Below are positions 1 to 13,590 of a DNA stretch of 64,000 nucleotides, piece after piece. A program made the translations under genes and the position numbers. The DNA is from Rhipicephalus microplus (taxonomy: Eukaryota > Arthropoda > Arachnida > Ixodida > Ixodidae), in assembly GCF_043290135.1 (NCBI RefSeq), contig NC_134701.1, positions 61,004,502 to 61,068,501 of the forward strand, written 5' to 3'. Under the pieces are notes generated by a model. It ran no database searches, was not told the origin of the DNA, and saw only the letters and a list, made by a program, of their open reading frames with translations. Within the stretch, counting starts at the first letter, position 1. Each line of letters begins with the position of its first letter.

Positions 1-1156
1 AGTTTGAACATTGTATGGTTACGAAGCCGCTTGATGTTTCAAATTTTTCATCATTATCAGTGAGACTTTGAAGGTTCATTAGACGCGATAGATGGTCTGT
101 GTAAATGTGGGCTGGCGTGCTAAAGTTACTTGTAAATACGAAATTGATTGCTTCTTGGAATGCAAATAATTCTGTGTCGTATTCGCTTGAAGAGCTACGG
201 ATCTGAGTTTTCCTGACAGTTATGATTTTTTCATCCTTTGTCAAAGCAATATATGCCACTCCCGCCGTGTATGACGTGTATGAGCTGTCAGTGTATACGT
301 GAATGACTTTTGTTTTGAAAATAACTGCTTCTTTTGATGGTGAGAGTTTAGTGAATATAAATATATATTTTTATTGGGGTGATGAGCCCACAGATTGCAT
401 GGATATAGTATGTCAGCCAGTTTGAAGATTGTATGGTTACGAAGCCGCTTGATGTTTCAAAATTTTCATCATCATCAGTGAGACTTTGAAGGTTCATTAA
501 AAGCGGTAGACGGTCTGTGTAAATGTGGGCTGGCGTGCTAAAGCTACTTGTAAATACGAACTGGAGTGCTTCTTGGAATGCAAATAATTCCGTGTCGTAT
601 TCGCTTGAAGAGCTACGAATCTGAGTTTTCCTGACACTGATGATTTTTTCATCCTTTGTCAAAGCAATATATGCCACTCCCGCCGTGTATGACGTGTATG
701 AGCTGTCAGTGTATACGTGAATGACTTTTGTTTTGAAACTAACTGCTTCTTGTGATGGCGAGAGTTTAGTGAAACTAAATTTATATCTTTAATGGGGTGA
801 TGAGCCCACAGACTGCATGTATATAGTATGTCAGCCAGTTTGAAGATTGTATGGTTACGAAGCCGCTTGATGTTTCAAATTTTTCATCATTATCAGTGAG
901 ACTTTGAAGGTTCATTAGAAGCGATAGACGGTCTGTGTAAATGTGGGCTGGCGTGCTAAAGTTACTTGTAAATACAAAATTGAGTGCTTCTTGGAATGTA
1001 AATAATTGCGTGTCGTATTCGCTTGAAGAGCTACGGATCTGAGTTTTCCTGACAGTTATGATTTTTTCATTCTTTGTCTAAGCAATATATGCCACTCCCG
1101 CGTGTATGACGTGTATTAGCTGTCAGTGTATACGTGAATGACATTTGTTTTGAAAA

Positions 1157-1184
1157 TAACTGCTTCTTGTTAACTGCTTCTTGT
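1157..1184. repeat. 14-bp tandem duplication marking a satellite subfamily
   Basis: The motif taactgcttcttgt occurs twice in tandem here and once in ordinary units. The same duplication recurs at about 4927, 8704, 12477, 17088, 21285, 24224, 28415, 39725, 42660, 47943, 51143, 53240, 57428 and 60366. These units (~431 bp) also lack one C in cactcccgcgtg and have tattagctg, so on the minus strand the RNase H frame is broken and only a spurious 60-codon ORF (MQSVGSS...LDKE) appears in most of them. Spacings are close to whole numbers of units (7, 9, 10, 11 and so on), so this is a good landmark for the higher-order structure. Confidence 0.85.
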
Positions 1185-2887
1185 GATGGTGAGAGTTTAG
1201 TGAAACTAAATTTATATTTTAAATGGGGTGATGAGCCCACAGACTGCATGGATATAGTATGTCAGCCAGTTTGAAGATTGTATGGTTACGAAGCCGCTTG
1301 ATGTTTCAAATTTTTCTTCATTATCAGTGAGACCTTGAAGGTTCATGAGAAGCGATAGACGGTCTGTGTAAATGTGGGCTGGCGTGCTAAAGTTACTTGT
1401 AAATACGAAATTGAGTGCTTCTTGGAATGCAAATAATTGCGTTTCGTATTCGCTTGAAGAGCTACGGATCTGAGTTTTCCTGACAGTTATGATTTTTGCA
1501 TCCTTTGTCAAAGCAATATATGCCACTCCCGCCGTGTATGACGTGTATGAGCTGTCAGTGTATGCGTGAATGACTTTTGTTTTGAAAATAACTGCTTCTT
1601 TTGATGGTGAGAGTTTAGTGAAACTAAATTTATATTTTTAATGGTGTGATGAGCTAACAGACTGCATGGATAAAGTATGTCAGCCAGTTTGAAGATTTTA
1701 TGATTACGAAGCCGCTTGATGTTTCAAATTTTTCATCATTATCAGTGAGACTTTGAAGGTTCATTAGAAGCGATAGACGGTCTGTGTAAATGTGGGCTGG
1801 CGTGCTAAAGTTACTTGTAAATACGAAATTGAGTGCTTCTTGGAATGCAAATAATTCCGTGTCGTATTTGCTTGAAGAGCTACGGATCTGAGTTTTCCTG
1901 ACAGTTATGATTTTTTCATTCTTTGTCTATGCAATATATGCCACTCCCGCGTGTATGACGTGTATTAGCTGTCAGTGTATACGTGAATGACATTTGTTTT
2001 GAAAATAACTGCTTCTTGTGATGGTGAGAGTGTAGTGAAACTAAATTTATATTTTAAATGGGGTGATGAGCCCACCGACTGCATGGATATAGTATGTCAG
2101 CCAGTTTGAAGATTGTATGGTTACGAAGCCGCTTGATGTTTCTAATTTTTCTTCATTATCAGTGAGACCTTGAAGGTTCATTAGAAGCGATAGACGGTCT
2201 GTGTAAATGTGGGCTGGCGTGCTAAAGTTACTTGTAAATACGAAATTGAGTGCTTCTTGGAATGCAAATAATTCCGTGTCGTATTCGCTTGAAGAGCTAC
2301 GGATCCGAGTTTTCCTGACAGTTATGATTTTTTCATCCTTTGTCAAAGCAATATATGCCACTCCCGCCGTGTATGACGTGTATGAGCCGTCAATGTATAC
2401 GTGAATGACTTTTGTTTTGAAAATACCTGCTTCTTGTGATGGTGAGAGTTTAGTGAAATTAAATTTATATTTTTAATGGGGTGATGAGCCCACAGACTGC
2501 ATGGATATAGTATGTCTGCCAGTTTGAAGATGGTATGGTTACGAAGCCGCTTGATGTCTCAAATTTTTCTTCATTATCAGTGAGACTTTGAAGGTTCATT
2601 AGAAGCGATAGACGGTCTGTGTAAATGTGGGCTGGCGTGCTAAAGTTACTTGTAAATACGAAATTGAGTGCTTCTTGGAATGCAAATAATTGCGTGTCGT
2701 ATTCGCTTGAAGAGCTACGGATCTGAGTTTTCCTGACAGTTATGATTTTTTCATTCTTTGTCAAAGCAATATTCCACTCCCGCGTGTATGACGTGTATTA
2801 GCTGTCAGTGTATACGTGAATGACATTTGTTTTGAAAATAACTGCTTCTTGTGATGGTGAGAGTTTAGTAAAACTAAATTTATATTT

Positions 2888-5800
2888 TTAATGGGGGATG
2901 AGCCCAGAAACTGCATGGATATAGTATGTCAGCCAGTTTGAAGATTGTATGGTTACGAATCCGCTTGATGTTTCAAAATTTTCATCATTATCAGTGAGAC
3001 TTTGAAGGTTCATTAAAAGCGGTAGACGGTCTGTGTAAATGTGGGCTGGCGTGCTAAAGCTACTTGTAAATACGAAATTGAGTGCTTCTTGGAATGCAAA
3101 TAATTGCGTTTCGTATTCGCTTGAAGAGCTACGGATCTGAGTTTTCCTGACAGTTATGATTTTTTCATCCTTTGTCAAAGCAATATATGTCACTCCTGCC
3201 GTGTATGACGTGTATGAGCTGTCAGTGTATACGTGAATGACTTTTGTTTTGAAAATAACTGCTTCTTGTGATGGTGAGAGTTTAGTAAAACTAAATTTAT
3301 ATTTTTAATGGGGTGATGAGCCCACAAACTGCATGGATATAGTATGTCAGCCAGTTTGAAGATTGTATGGTTACGAAGCCGCTTGATGTTTCAAGTTTTT
3401 CATCATTATCAGTGAGACTTTGAAGGTTCATTAAAAGCGATAGACGGTCTGTGTAAATGTGGGCTGGCGTGCTAAGGTTACTTGTAAATACGAACTGGAG
3501 TGCTTCTTGGAATGCAAATAATTCCGTTTCGTATTCGCTTGAAGAGCTACGGATCTGAGTTTTCCTGACAGTTATGATTTTTTCATCCTTTGTCAAAGCA
3601 ATATATGTCACTCCTGCCGTGTATGACGTGTATGAGCTGTCAGTGTATACGTGAATGACTTTTGTTTTGAAACTAACTGCTTCTTGTGATGGTGAGAGTT
3701 TAGTGAATATAAATTTATATTTAGGATGGGGTGATGAGCCCACAGACTGCATGTATATAGTATGTCAGCCAGTTTGAACATTGTATGGTTACGAAGCCGC
3801 TTGATGTTTCAAATTTTTCATCATTATCAGTGAGACTTTGAAGGTTCATTAGACGCGATAGATGGTCTGTGTAAATGTGGGCTGGCGTGCTAAAGTTACT
3901 TGTAAATACGAAATTGATTGCTTCTTGGAATGCAAATAATTCTGTGTCGTATTCGCTTGAAGAGCTACGGATCTGAGTTTTCCTGACAGTTATGATTTTT
4001 TCATCCTTTGTCAAAGCAATATATGCCACTCCCGCCGTGTATGACGTGTATGAGCTGTCAGTGTATACGTGAATGACTTTTGTTTTGAAAATAACTGCTT
4101 CTTTTGATGGTGAGAGTTTAGTGAATATAAATATATATTTTTATTGGGGTGATGAGCCCACAGATTGCATGGATATAGTATGTCAGCCAGTTTGAAGATT
4201 GTATGGTTACGAAGCCGCTTGATGTTTCAAAATTTTCATCATCATCAGTGAGACTTTGAAGGTTCATTAAAAGCGGTAGACGGTCTGTGTAAATGTGGGC
4301 TGGCGTGCTAAAGCTACTTGTAAATACGAACTGGAGTGCTTCTTGGAATGCAAATAATTCCGTGTCGTATTCGCTTGAAGAGCTACGAATCTGAGTTTTC
4401 CTGACACTGATGATTTTTTCATCCTTTGTCAAAGCAATATATGCCACTCCCGCCGTGTATGACGTGTATGAGCTGTCAGTGTATACGTGAATGACTTTTG
4501 TTTTGAAAATAACTGCTTCTTGTGATGGCGAGAGTTTAGTGAAACTAAATTTATATCTTTAATGGGGTGATGAGCCCACAGACTGCATGTATATAGTATG
4601 TCAGCCAGTTTGAAGATTGTATGGTTACGAAGCCGCTTGATGTTTCAAATTTTTCATCATTATCAGTGAGACTTTGAAGGTTCATTAGAAGCGATAGACG
4701 GTCTGTGTAAATGTGGGCTGGCGTGCTAAAGTTACTTGTAAATACAAAATTGAGTGCTTCTTGGAATGTAAATAATTGCGTGTCGTATTCGCTTGAAGAG
4801 CTACGGATCTGAGTTTTCCTGACAGTTATGATTTTTTCATTCTTTGTCTAAGCAATATATGCCACTCCCGCGTGTATGACGTGTATTAGCTGTCAGTGTA
4901 TACGTGAATGACATTTGTTTTGAAAATAACTGCTTCTTGTTAACTGCTTCTTGTGATGGTGAGAGTTTAGTGAAACTAAATTTATATTTTAAATGGGGTG
5001 ATGAGCCCACAGACTGCATGGATATAGTATGTCAGCCAGTTTGAAGATTGTATGGTTACGAAGCCGCTTGATGTTTCAAATTTTTCTTCATTATCAGTGA
5101 GACCTTGAAGGTTCATGAGAAGCGATAGACGGTCTGTGTAAATGTGGGCTGGCGTGCTAAAGTTACTTGTAAATACGAAATTGAGTGCTTCTTGGAATGC
5201 AAATAATTGCGTTTCGTATTCGCTTGAAGAGCTACGGATCTGAGTTTTCCTGACAGTTATGATTTTTTCATCCTTTGTCAAAGCAATATATGCCACTCCC
5301 GCCGTGTATGACGTGTATGAGCTGTCAGTGTATGCGTGAATGACTTTTGTTTTGAAAATAACTGCTTCTTTTGATGGTGAGAGTTTAGTGAAACTAAATT
5401 TATATTTTTAATGGTGTGATGAGCTAACAGACTGCATGGATAAAGTATGTCAGCCAGTTTGAAGATTTTATGATTACGAAGCCGCTTGATGTTTCAAATT
5501 TTTCATCATTATCAGTGAGACTTTGAAGGTTCATTAGAAGCGATAGACGGTCTGTGTAAATGTGGGCTGGCGTGCTAAAGTTACTTGTAAATACGAAATT
5601 GAGTGCTTCTTGGAATGCAAATAATTCCGTGTCGTATTTGCTTGAAGAGCTACGGATCTGAGTTTTCCTGACAGTTATGATTTTTTCATTCTTTGTCTAT
5701 GCAATATATGCCACTCCCGCGTGTATGACGTGTATTAGCTGTCAGTGTATACGTGAATGACATTTGTTTTGAAAATAACTGCTTCTTGTGATGGTGAGAG

Positions 5801-6450
5801 TGTAGTGAAACTAAATTTATATTTTAAATGGGGTGATGAGCCCACCGACTGCATGGATATAGTATGTCAGCCAGTTTGAAGATTGTATGGTTACGAAGCC
5901 GCTTGATGTTTCTAATTTTTCTTCATTATCAGTGAGACCTTGAAGGTTCATTAGAAGCGATAGACGGTCTGTGTAAATGTGGGCTGGCGTGCTAAAGTTA
6001 CTTGTAAATACGAAATTGAGTGCTTCTTGGAATGCAAATAATTCCGTGTCGTATTCGCTTGAAGAGCTACGGATCCGAGTTTTCCTGACAGTTATGATTT
6101 TTTCATCCTTTGTCAAAGCAATATATGCCACTCCCGCCGTGTATGACGTGTATGAGCCGTCAATGTATACGTGAATGACTTTTGTTTTGAAAATACCTGC
6201 TTCTTGTGATGGTGAGAGTTTAGTGAAATTAAATTTATATTTTTAATGGGGTGATGAGCCCACAGACTGCATGGATATAGTATGTCAGCCAGTTTGAAGA
6301 TGGTATGGTTACGAAGCCGCTTGATGTCTCAAATTTTTCTTCATTATCAGTGAGACTTTGAAGGTTCATTAGAAGCGATAGACGGTCTGTGTAAATGTGG
6401 GCTGGCGTGCTAAAGTTACTTGTAAATACGAAATTGAGTGCTTCTTGGAA
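2888..6450 (-). repeat. Higher-order block, about 3.77-kb period (9 units), copies at 1, 3771 and 11321
   Basis: The sequence at 1-~2680 matches 3771-~6450 base for base at a 3770-bp offset with only a few differences seen (for example gaaact versus gaaaat near 748, a G in the T run near 1498, gtctgcc versus gtcagcc near 2516). The match breaks near 2680/6450, where one copy has gcaaataattgcgtg and the other gcaattattgcgtt. The stretch 2888-~6040 recurs again at 10438-~13590, 7550 bp away. Neighbouring units inside a block differ much more than these distant copies do. Confidence 0.85.
3297..3752 (-). pseudogene. RNase H N-terminal fragment with linker, 151 codons
   Basis: This is one of the fuller single-unit fragments. 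The ORF opens at an ATG in the junction (MQSVGSSPH) and reads the linker (FTKLSPSQEAV), then YTDSS, the helix EYETELFAFQEAL with Glu kept in TEL, and IYTDRLSLL. All three N-terminal active-site residues are present, with Gly to Ser after the first Asp. The frame ends 9 residues past SNWLTYYIHAVCG in the next junction. The C-terminal third of RNase H is missing. The start Met is fortuitous: in the parent element this stretch is RT C-terminus read in another frame. Confidence 0.6.
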
Positions 6451-6784
6451 TGCAATTATTGCGTTTCGTATTCGCTTGAAAAGCTACGGATCTGAGTTTT
6501 CCTGACAGTTATGATTTTTTCATCCTTTGTCAAAGCAATATATGCCACTCCCGCCGTGTATGACGTGTATGAGCCGTCAGTGTATACGTGAATGACATTT
6601 GTTTTGAAAATAACTGCTTCTTGTGATGGTGAGAGTTTAATGAAACTAAATTTATATTTTTAATGGGGTGATGAGCCCACAGACTGCATGGATATAGTAT
6701 GTCAGCCAGTTTGAAGATTTTATGATTACGAAGCCGCTTGATGTTTCAAACTTTTCTTCATTATCAGTGAGACTTTGAAGGTTC

Positions 6785-6794
6785 ATTAGATTAG
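6785..6794. repeat. 5-bp duplication (attag attag) marking a truncated unit subtype
   Basis: Ordinary units have cattagaagcg; this subtype has attag twice. The extra 5 bp places a stop right after YTDRLSLLI on the minus strand, cutting the fragment to 61 codons. The same lesion is present near 14752, 19365, 33617, 35293, 39059, 45195 and 50477. Sharing such an indel at eight sites points to descent by block copying and not to repeated mutation. Confidence 0.85.
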
Positions 6795-6961
6795 AAGCGA
6801 TAGACGGTCTGTGTAAATGTGGGCTGGCGTGCTAAAGTAACTTGTAAATACGAAATTGAGTGCTTCTTGGAATGCAAATAATTGCGTGTCGTATTCGCTT
6901 GAAGAGCTACGGATCTGAGTTTTTCTGACAGTTATGATTTTTTCATCCTTTGTCAAAGCAA

Positions 6962-9910
6962 TATATGCCACTCCCGCGTGTATGACGTGTATTAGCTGTC
7001 AGTGTATACGTGAATGACATTTGTTTTGAAAATAACTGCTTCTTGTGATGGTGAGAGTGTAGTGAAACTAAATTTATATTTTAAATGGGGTCATGAGCCC
7101 ACCGACTGCATGGATATAGTATGTCAGCCAGTTTGAAGATTGTATGGTTACGAAGCCGCTTGATGTTTCTAATTTTTCTTCATTATCAGTGAGACCTTGA
7201 AGGTTCATTAGAAGCGATAGACGGTCTGTGTAAATGTGGGCTGGCGTGCTAAAGTTACTTGTAAATACGAAATTGAGTGCTTCTTGGAATGCAAATAATT
7301 GCGTTTCGTATTCGCTTGAAGAGCTACGGATCTGAGTTTTCCTGACAGTTATGATTTTTTCATCCTTTGTCAAAGCAATATATGCCACTCCCGCCGTGTA
7401 CGACGTGTATGAGCCGTCAGTGTATACGTGAATGACATTTGTTTTGAAAATAACTGCTTCTTGTGATGGTGAGAGTTTAGTGAAACTAAATTTATATTTT
7501 TAATGGGGTGATGAGCCCACAGACTGCATGGATATAGTATGTCAGCCAGTTTGAAGATTTTATGAGTACGAAGCCGCTTGATGTTTCAAATTTTTCATCA
7601 TTATCAGTGAGGCTTTGAAGGTTCATTAGAAGCGATAGACGGTCTGTGTAAATGTGGGCTGGCGTGCTAAAGTAACTTGTAAATACGAAATGGAGTGTTT
7701 CTTGGAATGCAAATAATTCCGTGTCGTATTCGCTTGAAGAGCTACGGATCTGAGTTTTCCTGACAGTTATGATTTTTTCATCCTTTGTCAAAGCAATATA
7801 TGCCACTCCCGCCGTGTATGACGTGTATGAGCCGTCAATGTATACGTGAATGACTTTTGTTTTGAAAATACCTGCTTCTTGTGATGGTGAGAGTTTAGTG
7901 AAACTAAATTTATATTTTTAATGGGGTGATGAGCCCACAGACTGCATGGATATAGTATGTCAGCCAGTTTGAAGATGGTATGGTTACGAAGCCGCTTGAT
8001 GTCTCAAATTTTTCTTCATTATCAGTGAGACTTTGAAGGTTCATTAGAAGCGATAGACGGTCTGTGTAAATGTGGGCTGGCGTGCTAAAGTTACTTGTAA
8101 ATACGAAATTGAGTGCTTCTTGGAATGCAATTAATTGCGTTTCGTATTCGCTTGAAAAGCTACGGATCTGAGTTTTCCTGACAGTTATGATTTTTTCATC
8201 CTTTGTCAAAGCAATATATGCCACTCCCGCCGTGTATGACGTGTATGAGCTGTCAGTGTATACGTGAATGACTTTTGTTTTGAAAATAACTGCTTCTTGT
8301 GATGGTGAGAGTTTAGTGAAACTAAATTTATATTTTTAATGGGGTGATGAGCCCAGAGACTGCATGTATATAGTATGTCAGCCAGTTTGAAGATTGTATG
8401 GTTACGAAGCCGCTTGATGTTTCAAATTTTTCATCATTATCAGTGAGACTTTAAAGGTTCATTAGAAGCGATAGACGGTCTGTGTAAATGTGGGCTGGCG
8501 TGCTAAAGTTACTTGTAAATACGAAATTGAGTGCTTCTTGGAATGTAAATAATTGCGTGTCGTATTCGCTTGAAGAGCTACGGATCTGAGTTTTCCTGAC
8601 AGTTATGATTTTTTCATTCTATGTCTAAGCAATATATGCAACTCCCGCGTGTATGACGTGTATTAGCTGTCAGTGTATACGTGAATGACATTTGTTTTGA
8701 AAATAACTGCTTCTTGTTAACTGCTTCTTGTGATGGTGAGAGTTTAGTGAAACTAAATTTATATTTTAATTGGGGTGATGAGCCCACAGACTGCATGGAT
8801 ATAGTATGTCAGCCAGTTTGAAGATTGTATGGTTACGAAGCCGCTTGATGTTTCAAATTTTTCTTCATTATCAGTGAGACCTTGAAGGTTCATTGGAAGC
8901 GATAGACGGTCTGTGTAAATGTGGGCTGGCGTGCTAAAGTTACTTGTAAATACGAAATTGAGTGCTTCTTGGAATGCAAATAATTGCGTTTCGTATTCGC
9001 TTGAAGAGCTACGGATCTGAGTTTTCCTGACAGTTATGATTTTTTCATCCTTTGTCAAAGCAATATATGCCACTCCCGCCGTGTATGACGTGTATGAGCT
9101 GTCAGTGTATGCGTGAATGACTTTTGTTTCGAAAATAACTGCTTCTTTTGATGGTGAGAGTTTAGTGAAACTAAATATATATTTTTAATGGGGTGATGAG
9201 CCCACAGATTGCATGGATATAGTATATAAGCCAGTTTGAAGATTGTATGGTTACGAAGCCGCTTGATGTTTCAAAATTTTCATCATTATCAGTGAGACTT
9301 TGAAGGTTCATTAAAAGCGGTAGACGGTCTGTGTAAATGTGGGCTTGCGTGCTAAAGTTACTTGTAAATACGAAATTGAGTGCTTCTTGGAATGCAAATA
9401 ATTGCGTTTCGTATTCGCTTGAAGAGCTACGGATCTGAGTTTTCCTGACAGTTATGATTTTTTCATCCTTTGTCAAAGCAATATATGCCACTCCCGCCGT
9501 GTATGACGTGTATGAGCTGTCAGTGTAGACGTGAATGACTTTTGTTTTGAAAATAACTGCTTCTTGTGATGGTGAGAGTTTAGTAAAACTAAATTTATTT
9601 CTTTATTGGGGTGAAGAGTGCACAGACTGCATGGATATAGTATGTCAGCCAGTTTGAAGATTTTATGATTACGAAGCCGCTTGATGTTTCAAATTTTTCA
9701 TCATTATCAGTGAGACTTTGAAGGTTCATTAGAAGCGATAGACGGTCTGTGTAAATGTGGGCTGGCGTGCTAAAGTTACTTGTAAATACGAAATTCAGTG
9801 CTTCTTAGAATGCAAATAATTCCGTGTCGTATTTGCTTGAAGAGCTACGGATCGGAGTTTTCCTGACAGTTATGATTTTTTCATTGTTTGTCTAAGCAAT
9901 ATATGCCACT
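6962..9910 (-). repeat. Higher-order block, partner of 15347-18295
   Basis: Offset 8385 bp, changing to 8384 bp after a 1-base difference near 7800/16185. Shared private features include ggggtcatgag near 7086/15471, the pair of TQLIAFQEAL units, the 14-bp duplication, and a tttatttctttattgggg junction near 9593/17978. The 16185 copy has attaacactccc where the other has atatatgccactccc, which shortens its ORF (15877-16176). Confidence 0.8.
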
Positions 9911-10437
9911 CCCGCCGTGTATGACGTGTATGAGCCGTCAGTGTATACGTGAATGACAATTGTTTTGAAAATAACTGCTTCTTGTGATGGTGAGAGTTTA
10001 GTGAATATAAATATATATTTAGGATGGGGTGATGAGCCCACAGACTGCATGTATATAGTATGTCAGCCAGTTTGAACATTGTATGGTTACGAAGCCGCTT
10101 GATGTTTCAAATTTTTCATCATTATCAGTGAGACTTTGAAGGTTCATTAGAAGCGATAGACGGTCTGTGTAAATGTGGGCTGGCGTGCTAAAGTTACTTG
10201 TAAATACGAAATTGAGTGCTTCTTGGAATGCAAATAATTGCGTGTCGTATTCGCTTGAAGAGCTACGGATCTGAGTTTTCCTGACAGTTATGATTTTTTC
10301 ATTCTTTGTCAAAGCAATATATGCCACTCCCGCGTGTATGACGTGTATTAGCTGTCAGTGTATACGTGAATGACATTTGTTTTGAAAATAACTGCTTCTT
10401 GTGATGGTGAGAGTTTAGTAAAACTAAATTTATATTT

Positions 10438-13400
10438 TTAATGGGGGATGAGCCCAGAAACTGCATGGATATAGTATGTCAGCCAGTTTGAAGATTGTAT
10501 GGTTACGAATCCGCTTGATGTTTCAAAATTTTTATCATTATCAGTGAGACTTTGAAGGTTCATTAAAAGCGGTAGACGGTCTGTGTATATGTGGGCTGGC
10601 GTGCTAAAGCTACTTGTAAATACGAAATTGAGTGCTTCTTGGAATGCAAATAATTGCGTTTCGTATTCGCTTGAAGAGCTACGGATCTGAGTTTTCCTGA
10701 CAGTTATGATTTTTTCATCCTTTGTCAAAGCAATATATGTCACCTCTGCCGTGTATGACGTGTATGAGCTGTCAGTGTATACGTGAATGACTTTTGTTTT
10801 GAAAATAACTGCTTCTTGTGATGGTGAGAGTTTAGTAAAACTAAATTTATATTTTTAATGGGGCGATGAGCCCACAAACTGCATGGATATAGTATGTCAG
10901 CCAGTTTGAAGATTGTATGGTTACGAAGCCGCTTGATGTTTCAAATTTTTCATCATTATCAGTGAGACTTTGAAGGTTCATTAAAAGCGATAGACGGTCT
11001 GTGTAAATGTGGGCTGGCGTGCTAAGGTTACTTGTAAATACGAACTGGAGTGCTTCTTGGAATGCAAATAATTCCGTTTCGTATTCGCTTGAAGAGCTAC
11101 GGATCTGAGTTTTCCTGACAGTTATGATTTTTTCATCCTTTGTCAAAGCAATATATGTCACTCCTGCCGTGTATGACGTGTATGAGCTGTCAGTGTATAC
11201 GTGAATGACTTTTGTTTTGAAACTAACTGCTTCTTGTGATGGTGAGAGTTTAGTGAATATAAATTTATATTTAGGATGGGGTGATAAGCCCACAGACTGC
11301 ATGTATATAGTATGTCAGCCAGTTTGAACATTGTATGGTTACGAAGCCGCTTGATGTTTCAAATTTTTCATCATTATCAGTGAGACTTTGAAGGTTCATT
11401 AGACGCGATAGATGGTCTGTGTAAATGTGGGCTGGCGTGCTAAAGTTACTTGTAAATACGAAATTGATTGCTTCTTGGAATGCAAATAATTCTGTGTGGT
11501 ATTCGCTTGAAGAGCTACGGATCTGAGTTTTCCTGACAGTTATGATTTTTTCATCCTTTGTCAAAGCAATATATGCCACTCCCGCCGTGTATGACGTGTA
11601 TGAGCTGTCAGTGTATACGTGAATGACTTTTGTTTTGAAAATAACTGCTTCTTTTGATGGTGAGAGTTTAGTGAATATAAATATATATTTTTATTGGGGT
11701 GATGAGCCCACAGATTGCATGGATATAGTATGTCAGCCAGTTTGAAGATTGTATGGTTACGAAGCCGCTTGATGTTTCAAAATTTTCATCATCATCAGTG
11801 AGACTTTGAAGGTTCATTAAAAGCGGTAGACGGTCTGTGTAAATGTGAGCTGGCGTGCTAAAGCTACTTGTAAATACGAACTGGAGTGCTTCTTGGAATG
11901 CAAATAATTCCGTGTCGTATTCGCTTGAAGAGCTACGAATCTGAGTTTTCCTGACACTGATGATTTTTTCATCCTTTGTCAAAGCAATATATGCCACTCC
12001 CGCCGTGTATGACGTGTATGAGCTGTCAGTGTATACGTGAATGACTTTTGTTTTGAAACTAACTGCTTCTTGTGATGGTGAGAGTTTAGTGAAACTAAAT
12101 TTATATTTTTAATGGGGTGATGAGCCCACAGACTGCATGTATATAGTATGTCAGCCAGTTTGAAGATTGTATGGTTACGAAGCCGCTTGATGTTTCAAAT
12201 TTTTCATCATTATCAGTGAGACTTTGAAGGTTCATTAGAAGCGATAGACGGTCTGTGTAAATGTGGGCTGGCGTGCTAAAGTTACTTGTAAATACAAAAT
12301 TGAGTGCTTCTTGGAATGTAAATAATTGCGTGTCGTATTCGCTTGAAGAGCTACGGATCTGAGTTTTCCTGACAGTTATGATTTTTTCATTCTTTGTCTA
12401 AGCAATATATGCCACTCCCGCGTGTATGACGTGTATTAGCTGTCAGTGTATACGTGAATGACATTTGTTTTGAAAATAACTGCTTCTTGTTAACTGCTTC
12501 TTGTGATGGTGAGAGTTTAGTGAAACTAAATTTATATTTTAAATGGGGTGATGAGCCCACAGACTGCATGGATATAGTATGTCAGCCAGTTTGAAGATTG
12601 TATGGTTACGAAGCCGCTTGATGTTTCAAATTTTTCTTCATTATCAGTGAGACCTTGAAGGTTCATGAGAAGCGATAGACGGTCTGTGTAAATGTGGGCT
12701 GGCGTGCTAAAGTTACTTGTAAATACGAAATTGAGTGCTTCTTGGAATGCAAATAGTTGCGTTTCGTATTCGCTTGAAGAGCTACGGATCTGAGTTTTCC
12801 TGACAGTTATGATTTTTTCATCCTTTGTCAAAGCAATATATGCCACTCCCGCCGTGTATGACGTGTATGAGCTGTCAGTGTATGCGTGAATGACTTTTGT
12901 TTTGAAAATAACTGCTTCTTTTGATGGTGAGAGTTTAGTGAAACTAAATTTATATTTTTAATGGTGTGATGAGCTAACAGACTGCATGGATAAAGTATGT
13001 CAGCCAGTTTGAAGATTTTATGATTACGAAGCCGCTTGATGTTTCAAATTTTTCATCATTATCAGTGAGACTTTGAAGGTTCATTAGAAGCGATAGACGG
13101 TCTGTGTAAATGTGGGCTGGCGTGCTAAAGTTACTTGTAAATACGAAATTGAGTGCTTCTTGGAATGCAAATAATTCCGTGTCGTATTTGCTTGAAGAGC
13201 TACGGATCTGAGTTTTCCTGACAGTTATGATTTTTTCATTCTTTGTCTATGCAATATATGCCACTCCCGCGTGTATGACGTGTATTAGCTGTCAGTGTAT
13301 ACGTGAATGACATTTGTTTTGAAAATAACTGCTTCTTGTGATGGTGAGAGTGTAGTGAAACTAAATTTATATTTTAAATGGGGTGATGAGCCCACCGACT

Positions 13401-13590
13401 GCATGGATATAGTATGTCAGCCAGTTTGAAGATTGTATGGTTACGAAGCCGCTTGATGTTTCTAATTTTTCTTCATTATCAGTGAGACCTTGAAGGTTCA
13501 TTAGAAGCGATAGACGGTCTGTGTAAATGTGGGCTGGCGTGCTAAAGTTACTTGTAAATACGAAATTGAGTGCTTCTTGGAATGCAAATA
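10438..13590 (-). repeat. Higher-order block copy (7550 bp from 2888-6040)
   Basis: It aligns with 2888-~6040 at a constant 7550-bp offset, including the unusual matgggggatgagcccagaaac unit start, the atgtcactcctgcc variant and the 14-bp duplication unit. A few private substitutions are visible (gtgtatatgtgg near 10588, ggcgatgag near 10863, gtgtggtattc near 11497). The match ends near 13590, where this copy has aataattgcgttt and the other aataattccgtg. Confidence 0.8.
10847..11302 (-). pseudogene. RNase H N-terminal fragment with linker, 151 codons (copy of 3297-3752)
   Basis: It lies exactly 7550 bp from the fragment at 3297-3752 and differs by a few substitutions (for example MQSVGL for MQSVGS, and KFETSS for KLETSS). 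It keeps YTDSS, TEL and IYTD, and lacks the C-terminal third. Its near-identity at this distance is part of the evidence for block duplication. Confidence 0.6.

Noticed and set aside
1067..1249. Recurring 60-codon ORF (MQSVGSS...LDKE) as a small gene
   Set aside because: It is an off-frame reading created by the 14-bp duplication and the missing C in one unit subtype. It recurs only because the subtype was copied.
2207..2404. Plus-strand 65-codon ORF, also at 5977-6174
   Set aside because: It is the antisense of the RNase H fragment. Its two occurrences are a block duplication and not conservation.
3297..3752. Complete RNase H enzyme
   Set aside because: Only the first three active-site positions are present. 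The domain stops before the C-terminal His/Asp region and re-enters the RT-end sequence of the next unit.
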